Shown here one piece after another: positions 1-6,484 of a stretch of DNA of 7,125 bases (positions within the stretch are counted from its first letter, which is position 1; each line of letters opens with the position of its first letter). The notes under the pieces were generated by a model. That model searched no databases and had not been told where the DNA came from. It saw nothing but the letters and a program-made list of their open reading frames with translations. A program made the translations under genes and the position numbers. Origin of the DNA: Gammaproteobacteria bacterium (GTDB taxonomy: Bacteria; Pseudomonadota; Gammaproteobacteria; GRL18); assembly GCA_023144715.1 (NCBI GenBank), contig JAGLFC010000090.1, positions 1 through 7,125 on the forward strand, in the 5' to 3' direction.

Positions 1-2724
1 TTGATTCAGTAAATTATCCTCCACTAATAAGATGTTAATATTTGCAAGTTTTTTGAGTGCTATTTGATAATTGTGCTTATTTTTTGAGTGATGAGTGTGC
101 TTGACAGAGTGGGGTTCACTAGACTTAGAAAATTTTGCCGTAAAAGAGAACGTACTCCCCTGTTCTCTTTTGGATTCAAAGCTAATTTTTCCCTGCATTA
201 TTTCCACTAATTTTTTAGAAATGGTTAAACCCAGACCTGTACCACCATATTGGCGTGTTATTGAATTATTAGCTTGAGAAAAGGCTTTAAACAGTCTTTT
301 TTGTTCATCTTCGCTCATACCAATGCCTGAGTCTGCAATAGAAAAATGAAGCATAACAGAATGCTCTTCCTCTTTTTGAGTGACAATGGCTATTTTTACA
401 AGATTATTATGATTAGAAAATTTAATGGCATTATTGATCAGATTGAGTAAGATTTGAGTCAAACGTTGAGGATCACCTATCAGTGTATTAGACACATTAG
501 AAGCAATATTGACTTCAATAGTGACTTTCTGATTTTTAGCTTCTATCTCAACCACTTCTATAACATGATCAATCAATTCATCTAAATAAAATTCAATATC
601 CTCTAATTTTAATTGACCGGCTTCAATTTTAGAAAAATCCAAAATATCATTAATAATATGCAGTAAAAATTCAGCTGATTGGTGAACGGTACTAATATAA
701 TGATGCTGTTGATCATTGAGTGATGCTTCTAAGGCTAAATTTGACATACCCAAAATAGCATTCATTGGGGTACGTATTTCATGAGACATATTGGCTAAAA
801 AACGTGATTTTTCTTTATTGGCGGATTCTGCTTTTTCTTTTAGAGTGACTAAATGAACATTTCTTTCTTTAATACTCATTGACATACGATTAAAGGCTTG
901 AGCTAAATGTGCTATTTCATCATGAGAATCAAATTCAAGGGATTGACTATAATCATTGTTTTCAATACGTTGTGCATTCTTTGCTAACAGTGATAGCGGA
1001 ATAATGATACGTTTTTTTAATAATACAAAGGCATAAAAAAGAAATAATAAGGTGATGATTGTTAAAACAGTCATTGCAATAATAATGGCTTGATTCTTTT
1101 TTTGAATTAAATTGAATTCATTGCTCGTGCGAAATTCAACTAATTTAAAAAAAGCATCAATATGCCCCATAAGACGGGATTTTATGTGATGATAATTTTG
1201 ATTATGCAATGGTTCAATAGCGGTTTGCTCCATAGCTCTATTTTCAATAATCAACAACTCATTAGAGAGTATCAGAGCATTCAATAATTGTTCTTTTTCC
1301 TGCTGATTCAAATCACTATTTGATAATTTTTGATCAATACTATAAAGCTCACCTTTTTCATCAATCTGTCTAACGCCTGATACGACATAATCCCAATAAG
1401 AACGATTATACTCTTTTGGGTGTGCTTTAATACCCTTGCGTATATCAATAATAGATTGAAAATAGTGTTTATATTGGGGATCAGCCGTTATACTATAAAG
1501 ACGAGAAAAACGTGTTTGGTCATCTGAAGATTGTTTAAGTTCAAGTGCTAATTCAAAGGATTGATATTTATTTAATTCGATCATTGCTTCATTATCGACC
1601 CCTTTTAACAAATAAGTGACTAAAACACCCATACTGACCATAAGACCACTAAAAAGAAACACTAATAAAAAAAGCGTTTCTTTTATCATAATTTTATTAG
1701 GCTTGCCTCGTTTGAACCAGATAAAGACTAATATAATAAAAAAAATTCCAAAGATGAGTGCAATTTTAGGTAATAAAAAATGTATCGAATTAAATTGAAT
1801 CGGTTCAGGTAAAGTCAATAATTGAGTGTCGATGACGCCTTTTTTACTACTTTTTTCATTAAAATGAGGATTGATATCCCAACGTTCTAAAATAGATAAT
1901 TTATCTTTTTGTGTTAAATTATTAAGTACCTTATCAATAATATTGACCAATTCTGGCCAATCTTTGCGGATCCCCATACTATGTGCCATGGGCTGTTTTT
2001 CTATCATACCCGCTACATTAAAGCCTACTACAAAACTTATCTTACGCCAATATTCAAAACTGAGGCTACCTAAAACAATATCGACTTTTCCCAGTAGTAA
2101 CGCCGAACTCATTAACTGATTATTATCATAAGTACTACAATTCCATTTTGGATGAGCATTACATTTTTGAGAAAAAATTTTTTCATCGGTTATATAACCA
2201 ATATTTTTACCATTGAGTGATGCGTCTGCACTCAATAAAAATGTATCATTAGCGCGCGTATAATAATAATTATAAATATTAAGAGTGGTTGCACTAAAGT
2301 TAAAATAAGGTTGCCACGCAGGATTGTCTTTTACTAAAATAGCCATACCATCCGTTTCTTTGGTAATTGCCTGCTTTCCAGCAAGAGACCAAGATGGCTC
2401 AACATCTAAACGAATATTAGTGCCTAATTTGTGATTAATAATATCAATATAATCTTTGATAAACCCCACATAAGTACCATCTTCTTGCAAGATAAGAGCA
2501 GGCGGATGTTGATCGGTCATGCTCAACACAATATCAGGGTGTGTCTTTAACCAATTTTGTTCTTCTAGTGTCAGATCAATAGTAATGTGTTCAATATCTA
2601 GGCTGTTTAAAAATTCCTGTTTTGGGCTTTTTTGTATTCCTTTTTCATTAGCGTAAACAAGAATGGTATTAAAAAATAAAATAAAACCGAACGAGACTAA
2701 TATAAAAAATTTTATTTTATTCAT
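1..2724 (-). CDS. Hybrid sensor histidine kinase with periplasmic solute-binding domain (BvgS-like), 3' end outside the window
   Basis: Membrane sensor kinase that autophosphorylates on histidine and should pass phosphate to its own receiver domain. My translation from the ATG at 2724 is open for 908 codons to the window edge. Residues 1-25 form a signal peptide ending in YA. Residues about 50-290 are a type-3 periplasmic solute-binding domain, opening with the LTLEEQNWL pattern typical of BvgS relatives. Membrane helices lie at about 316-337 and 350-373, joined by a basic loop. A periplasmic helical domain fills 374-545, followed by a third helix at 546-569, HAMP at about 570-622, and DHp with MSHEIRTP (phospho-His648). 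The ATPase has N-box Asn764/765, DSGIG at 798-802 and GGTGLG at 827-832. ILLVEDN at 898-904 begins a receiver whose phospho-Asp lies outside. AAAAGG sits 4 nt before the ATG. The gene follows the MscS gene by 45 bp. Domain calls are strong; ligand and output are unknown. Confidence 0.95.
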   Translation of the reverse strand, partial: MNKIKFFILVSFGFILFFNTILVYANEKGIQKSPKQEFLNSLDIEHITIDLTLEEQNWLKTHPDIVLSMTDQHPPALILQEDGTYVGFIKDYIDIINHKLGTNIRLDVEPSWSLAGKQAITKETDGMAILVKDNPAWQPYFNFSATTLNIYNYYYTRANDTFLLSADASLNGKNIGYITDEKIFSQKCNAHPKWNCSTYDNNQLMSSALLLGKVDIVLGSLSFEYWRKISFVVGFNVAGMIEKQPMAHSMGIRKDWPELVNIIDKVLNNLTQKDKLSILERWDINPHFNEKSSKKGVIDTQLLTLPEPIQFNSIHFLLPKIALIFGIFFIILVFIWFKRGKPNKIMIKETLFLLVFLFSGLMVSMGVLVTYLLKGVDNEAMIELNKYQSFELALELKQSSDDQTRFSRLYSITADPQYKHYFQSIIDIRKGIKAHPKEYNRSYWDYVVSGVRQIDEKGELYSIDQKLSNSDLNQQEKEQLLNALILSNELLIIENRAMEQTAIEPLHNQNYHHIKSRLMGHIDAFFKLVEFRTSNEFNLIQKKNQAIIIAMTVLTIITLLFLFYAFVLLKKRIIIPLSLLAKNAQRIENNDYSQSLEFDSHDEIAHLAQAFNRMSMSIKERNVHLVTLKEKAESANKEKSRFLANMSHEIRTPMNAILGMSNLALEASLNDQQHHYISTVHQSAEFLLHIINDILDFSKIEAGQLKLEDIEFYLDELIDHVIEVVEIEAKNQKVTIEVNIASNVSNTLIGDPQRLTQILLNLINNAIKFSNHNNLVKIAIVTQKEEEHSVMLHFSIADSGIGMSEDEQKRLFKAFSQANNSITRQYGGTGLGLTISKKLVEIMQGKISFESKREQGSTFSFTAKFSKSSEPHSVKHTHHSKNKHNYQIALKKLANINILLVEDNLLNQ

Positions 2725-2769
2725 GGTACCTTTTAATACAGTGATGGTATAAAATATAGGACTGTTCAC
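2725..2769 (-). other. Short gap between the channel and kinase genes, with the kinase ribosome-binding site
   Basis: Forty-five AT-rich bases separate the MscS-type stop (TAA) from the kinase start. On the minus strand AAAAGG (2729-2734) lies 4 nt before the kinase ATG and is the likely Shine-Dalgarno. I see no GC-rich hairpin plus T-run that would stop transcription here, so read-through from the channel gene into the kinase is the simplest reading. A 5-bp inverted repeat, ACAGT and ACTGT, flanks the centre of the gap but is too short to call an operator. Confidence 0.5.
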
Positions 2770-4371
2770 TTATGTCATTTTTTTCTTTGGGTAGGCTCTT
2801 GAACCCAGTTTCTGATGAATATAAATATCACTTTGTGGATAAGGCATTGATATTTCCATAATATCAAACTGTTCTTTCATAGTACGCATAATATCCCAAT
2901 AAACAGCCCAATAATCTTGTGTTTTTACCCATGGACGGCAAATAAGATTCACTGAAGACTCTGCTAATTCATTGACCTGAACATTAGGTTTTGGGGTACT
3001 TAATACTAAAGGATGGGCTTCTACTATTTCACGCATTAATTGTATAGATTGTTCAATATCATCATCATAGCTAATACGAAAGACCATATCAACACGTCGT
3101 TCCATACTGCCATTTACATTAGTGATCACATTACTCCAGATAGAGTTATTAGGCACCACCATGAGTTTATTATCTGCGGTCATTATTGTGGTAGAAACAA
3201 GTGTCATGGATCGGACTTGCCCCTTAATACCTGCAACTTCAACAAAGTCTTGCATATCAAAAGGACGATATAACATGATCATAATACCACTTGCAAAGTT
3301 GCTCAATGTGCTTTGTAAAGCAAATGCAACCACAAAGCCCGCCGCACCAATCATTGCCATAATGGGTGCCACATTGACTCCAATAGCGGATAATGCCACT
3401 AAAATACCCACAATCATAGTGATTCGACCTATACTATTAATAAAAAAATCATTTAATATCTTTGAATTAGCTCCCCTAAAACTTAACGCTTTTTTGACTG
3501 TATGACTAAACAAGAGACTTAATAGCCAAAAAATAAATAATATTCCGATAAAAATAGCACTGTTCACAATCCATTTTATACCGCCATCATCAGATAGAAG
3601 ATACCCTTTGACACTTAACAATGTTGATTTTGCATCATTGAGATCAAGCCTAATACCTGCAACGGCATTAATATAGCGTCTATAAGGAAGTACCTCATCT
3701 AATTCATTGCCTTCTTCATCCAAACCAATTTTTCTATTAAGTTCACTCAAAACCATATCAAAACGCTCAATAATAGCACGTCTATCCTGACGAAATTTAT
3801 CTAAAACCACTAAAATATTTTCTTTATATTCATTAGCTTTATCAATTTTTTTATCTTCTAATACTACTGTTTTGTTATTTTTTGACTCTGAATCTGAACT
3901 TGACACTGTCGTATCGGTTTCTTTTTTAGTCTCAACTACTTTTTTTAGTTCATCTTTCAATTCTTTGGTAACAGATTCTTCTTTTATATCGACTTTAGTT
4001 TCTGAAAATTCGCCAATATTTTTCACTTCATCACTATTTGAATTATTTTTTGCGTCTTTAACCACTTCATGATGATTAATTTTTTTATTAGCAATGGCAA
4101 TTTCTAATTTAGTGTTAGCTACTTTTTTTGCTGCGTTTTGTAATATTGTTAACCAACCATCGGCCTCAATAATAAGCTCATCTTTTGTCATAGGATTGAG
4201 CATTATTTGTAATTCATTCACACTGATGCTGGGATCATCCGTTGTGATGGATTTTTTAGGTATTTTTTTTGATGTTTCAGATGTCTCTTTTGCCATAATA
4301 GGCTGACAACTCATGAAAATAAATAATAGTGTAGAGAATAAATAAAATACTAATGAATGGTGAAATAACAT
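2770..4371 (-). CDS. MscS-family mechanosensitive ion channel with long periplasmic N-terminal region
   Basis: Inner-membrane channel of the small-conductance mechanosensitive family, which opens under membrane tension to release solutes on hypo-osmotic shock. The protein is 533 residues, against about 286 in E. coli MscS, the extra length being N-terminal. Residues 1-27 look like a signal peptide cut after IMA; Cys22 (FMSC) makes a lipoprotein conceivable but the lipobox is poor. Residues 53-95 and about 180-262 look like the helical extracytoplasmic region of long MscS relatives, split by a Lys/Glu/Ser-rich stretch at 100-178. Membrane helices fall at 267-288 and 311-331. The pore helix at 335-368 has the glycine/alanine pattern GAAGFVVAFALQ followed by SNFASG. 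The beta domain is about 370-430 (RPF at 369-371, VVPN at 405-408), and the C-terminal alpha/beta domain ends in PYPQ (510-513), as in MscS. AAAAAGG lies 6 nt before the ATG. The family is certain; gating behaviour is inferred. Confidence 0.95.
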   Translation of the reverse strand: MLFHHSLVFYLFSTLLFIFMSCQPIMAKETSETSKKIPKKSITTDDPSISVNELQIMLNPMTKDELIIEADGWLTILQNAAKKVANTKLEIAIANKKINHHEVVKDAKNNSNSDEVKNIGEFSETKVDIKEESVTKELKDELKKVVETKKETDTTVSSSDSESKNNKTVVLEDKKIDKANEYKENILVVLDKFRQDRRAIIERFDMVLSELNRKIGLDEEGNELDEVLPYRRYINAVAGIRLDLNDAKSTLLSVKGYLLSDDGGIKWIVNSAIFIGILFIFWLLSLLFSHTVKKALSFRGANSKILNDFFINSIGRITMIVGILVALSAIGVNVAPIMAMIGAAGFVVAFALQSTLSNFASGIMIMLYRPFDMQDFVEVAGIKGQVRSMTLVSTTIMTADNKLMVVPNNSIWSNVITNVNGSMERRVDMVFRISYDDDIEQSIQLMREIVEAHPLVLSTPKPNVQVNELAESSVNLICRPWVKTQDYWAVYWDIMRTMKEQFDIMEISMPYPQSDIYIHQKLGSRAYPKKKMT

Positions 4372-4474
4372 ATAAAACCTTTTTCTATTTATAATTTTTT
4401 TAATAATAAAATGACAGCATATTATCTCATTTAATTCTAAAAAAATAATATGCCAAACAACGCGATATATTAAC
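4372..4474 (-). promoter_or_regulatory. Intergenic region, probable promoter of the channel-kinase operon
   Basis: These 103 very AT-rich bases lie between the reductase stop (TAG) and the MscS-type start. On the minus strand TTGTTT (4455-4460) and TAGAAT (4434-4439) could be -35 and -10 boxes, but the 15-bp spacer is short, and other A/T hexamers fit as well. AAAAAGG (4378-4384) is the ribosome-binding site for the channel gene. The same region holds a weak hairpin on the minus strand, TAATAT with ATATTA (4446-4472), followed by seven T (4439-4445). It could weakly end the upstream operon, but its stem is only 6 A/T pairs with a 15-nt loop. A promoter here is likely from gene layout; the exact boxes are not secure. 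Confidence 0.4.
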
Positions 4475-5536
4475 CTAAAAAGGAATAGGGTATTGGCGTA
4501 ATACCGTATGAATATCCTCTAATAATTCAGCAGAGATTGTTTTATCAAAGGCTTCAATATTTTCTTTTAATTGCAAGACACTGGTTGCACCAATAATGGT
4601 AGAACTCACACCGTCTACTTGATCACACCACGCTAAGGCTAATTGAGTGGCTGTCCAACCATGCTTTTCTGCTACTTGTTGATACTGCTCAACCGCAAGG
4701 CTAACCTGTGCGGTATCACGAAAGAGTCCATGACGCTGTGAACGCGTCCAACGACACCCTTCTGGACGTGCTCCATGAAGATACTTACCTGTTAATACAC
4801 CCCCTGCTAAGGGCGACCAAGGTAAATAAGCAATATCAGAACGTACACAATTTTCAATCAGATAAGGCCAATCTTTAGTATGTAATAGATTAAACTCATT
4901 TTGTATAGAAATAATGCGTGGTAAATCATGCTGTTCACTTAAACGGATAAATTCATTAATACCCCACGGGGTATCATCTGATAAACCACAATAGCGGATT
5001 TTTCCTGCGTTTACACATTGCTCCAACGCCTGTAACATTTCAAGTATTTGTGCGGAATGTTGTTCCGTATCCACATCTGTAAAAGAAATCATACCCGGCC
5101 AATGCTTAGAAAAATGTGGACTGGTTCGATTGGGCCAATGCAATTGGTATAAATCAATATAATCGGTTTGTAAGCGTTTTAATGAGGCATCCACCGCGGT
5201 AATAATTGCATCTCCAGTAATATCGCCTCCGCCACGAATCCAAGGCAAACCATTCCCTGCGATTTTAGTGGCTAAAATAATGTCTTTACGGCGTTCACTA
5301 TTGTTTGCCAACCAATGCCCAATCATTGTTTCTGTACGACCATAGCTTTCAGCAGAAGGTGGAATCGCATACATTTCTGCGGTATCAATATAATTAATCC
5401 CTTGAGATAATGCGTATTCAATTTGCTCATTTGCATCGTGCTGATTGTTTTGTGCGCCCCACGTCATACTGCCAAGGCAGACGCGAGACACATTGAGATC
5501 ACTTTTTCCTAATGTTATTTTTTTATCGTGTTTCAT
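4475..5536 (-). CDS. tas: Tas-like NADP(H)-dependent aldo/keto reductase
   Basis: Cytosolic aldo/keto reductase of the Tas group, expected to interconvert carbonyls and alcohols with NADP(H); the physiological substrate is unknown. The 353-residue protein covers the whole TIM barrel (E. coli Tas is about 346). The catalytic tetrad is visible: Asp51 and Tyr56 in the IDTAEMY segment, Lys91 in LATKIAG and His133 in YQLHWP. AEMY followed by IPP and the GRTET segment near 66-70 match Tas as I remember it. SLKRLQTDYIDLY (118-130), GKIRYCGLS, SIQNEFNLL and the C-terminal cofactor-site segment SSTIIGAT are family hallmarks. The ATG at 5536 lies inside the end of the sugar kinase gene. AAAGGAA (5541-5547), 4 nt upstream, is a good Shine-Dalgarno and supports this start. 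The overlap points to translational coupling and a shared transcript. The symbol reflects family resemblance, not proven function. Confidence 0.92.
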   Translation of the reverse strand: MKHDKKITLGKSDLNVSRVCLGSMTWGAQNNQHDANEQIEYALSQGINYIDTAEMYAIPPSAESYGRTETMIGHWLANNSERRKDIILATKIAGNGLPWIRGGGDITGDAIITAVDASLKRLQTDYIDLYQLHWPNRTSPHFSKHWPGMISFTDVDTEQHSAQILEMLQALEQCVNAGKIRYCGLSDDTPWGINEFIRLSEQHDLPRIISIQNEFNLLHTKDWPYLIENCVRSDIAYLPWSPLAGGVLTGKYLHGARPEGCRWTRSQRHGLFRDTAQVSLAVEQYQQVAEKHGWTATQLALAWCDQVDGVSSTIIGATSVLQLKENIEAFDKTISAELLEDIHTVLRQYPIPF

Positions 5537-6416
5537 AATGTTCCTTTACATCCATAGGTTCTAAGTTAAGCCCTTTTTTTGTACATTGCATTGCTGCTAA
5601 TTGACAGGCATGTTTAAGACAAAGACTTATGTTATTATGTGTTAATAATTGATCAATGATGCCCGCATTAAAGACATCACCTGCCCCTAAAGTATCCACA
5701 GCATTCACTTTAATAGCCTCTTGATGATAAATAATCCGTTTGACCAAAGCCACTGCTCCAGAGTCTCCCCAAGCACATATTAATATTTTATGAGTACTTT
5801 GTTCATCATTAAATGATTGCAGAAATGCCTGTGCAGAATCAAAGCCATATTGCCGAGCATAATTTTTTGAAAAAATAATAATATCGGCGTTATCAATCAA
5901 TTGCTCACTGCCTTTTCTTGGCTTTTCTAATTCAACAGAAAGCATTTTTTTGGGATAATTATACTTAGCATAATGCATCATTTTGAGGCTTTGATCAATA
6001 TTTCTGCCTTCAAAATGTATATGTTCAAATGCTTCTAAAGGAATTTTTTTAAATTCAGAAAAATCATATTCAGGTAAATCACGAAAATGGCTAATGGTAC
6101 GTGAAGCAGTAGCTTGGCTCAACACAATATAAGAAGTGGGTACTTTCCCCTGCTCCAAAAAATGGCAAAACTGATCATTAACCTGATACCGCTTAAAATC
6201 ATCCAAAATAATGTGACAATCAATTTCTTTGACTAATGTACCTGCCCAATAACATTCATGACCTAATTGACTTAATATCACAGCGGTATTGGCGGCATTA
6301 CCCCCTCGTCGTTTATCCTGAGTGACAATACGTATTTCATCATCTTCTGTGGGATACATCGCAACTTCATTCACAATATCCACTGTAGCAATACCCACGC
6401 ATAATATTTTTGCCAT
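5523..6416 (-). CDS. PfkB/ribokinase-family sugar kinase, ketohexokinase-like
   Basis: Predicted cytosolic kinase that phosphorylates a sugar with ATP. It has 297 residues and carries the PfkB signatures: the N-terminal GGNAANTA (38-45) and the C-terminal DTLGAGDVFNAG (241-252), with Asp247 as the expected catalytic base. Beyond the general family it resembles animal ketohexokinase, as I recall that sequence, along its whole length: ILCVG near the start, Asp13, YPTEDDEIR (21-29), LDDFKRY (71-77), SRT (105-107), HFEGRN (134-139), SVELEKPR (160-167), FSK then GFDSAQ (182-196), and CAW (214-216). Residues equivalent to the human fructose-contacting Asp15, Asn42, Asn45 and Arg108 appear to be Asp13, Asn40, Asn43 and Arg106. 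Fructose to fructose 1-phosphate is therefore a reasonable guess, but another keto sugar is possible. The start is set by the MAKILCVG opening; only a weak ribosome site (GAG about 13 nt upstream) is visible. The 3' end overlaps the reductase by 14 bp. Confidence 0.9.
   Translation of the reverse strand: MAKILCVGIATVDIVNEVAMYPTEDDEIRIVTQDKRRGGNAANTAVILSQLGHECYWAGTLVKEIDCHIILDDFKRYQVNDQFCHFLEQGKVPTSYIVLSQATASRTISHFRDLPEYDFSEFKKIPLEAFEHIHFEGRNIDQSLKMMHYAKYNYPKKMLSVELEKPRKGSEQLIDNADIIIFSKNYARQYGFDSAQAFLQSFNDEQSTHKILICAWGDSGAVALVKRIIYHQEAIKVNAVDTLGAGDVFNAGIIDQLLTHNNISLCLKHACQLAAMQCTKKGLNLEPMDVKEHYETR
5541..5547 (-). promoter_or_regulatory. Ribosome-binding site of the aldo/keto reductase, inside the sugar kinase gene
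   Basis: AAAGGAA on the minus strand lies 4 nt before the reductase ATG (5536-5534) and within the last codons of the sugar kinase. It is the clearest Shine-Dalgarno in the window. It fixes the reductase start and lets ribosomes ending the kinase re-initiate nearby. Confidence 0.7.
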
Positions 6417-6484
6417 AAAATTCTGGACTCACATAACAATTCAATAGATAATAAAAATCTTATTTTATCATGATTGAGCTATAA
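6417..6484. promoter_or_regulatory. Divergent intergenic region between the sugar kinase gene and nadA
   Basis: Sixty-eight AT-rich bases must hold start signals for both divergent genes unless promoters lie inside coding sequence. On the plus strand TTGAG (6474-6478) lies 6 nt before the nadA ATG and may be its ribosome site. A/T-rich hexamers such as TATTTT (6461-6466), or TAAAAT on the minus strand (6462-6467), could be -10 boxes, but no good -35 partner is visible. ATCATGAT (6467-6474) is a perfect 8-bp palindrome, and ATAAAA/TTTTAT (6451-6456 and 6463-6468) form a short inverted repeat. Either could be chance in such A/T-rich DNA. I recognise no known NAD-regulator operator. Confidence 0.4.

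Noticed and set aside
1..33. A frameshift or truncation of the kinase at the left edge.
   Set aside because: The reading frame is open to base 1 and enters a normal receiver-domain start (ILLVEDN), so the gene is simply cut by the window boundary.
1616..2119. Plus-strand open frames of 60 and 82 codons within the left third of the window.
   Set aside because: The minus strand here encodes the solute-binding and membrane portion of the hybrid kinase without interruption, so these frames are shadows.
3122..3505. A 127-codon plus-strand open frame inside the channel gene.
   Set aside because: It lies wholly antisense to the well-supported MscS coding sequence, resembles no family I know, and is explained by the low stop density opposite that gene.
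4303..4311. Cys22 of the channel as a lipoprotein attachment site.
   Set aside because: The residues before it (Phe-Met-Ser) do not fit a good lipobox, and a normal signal-peptidase site after IMA explains the N-terminus as well.
4439..4472. A hairpin with a T-run downstream of the reductase, as a possible rho-independent terminator.
   Set aside because: The stem is six A/T pairs around a 15-nt loop, too weak to call a terminator on its own; it is noted in the intergenic entry only.
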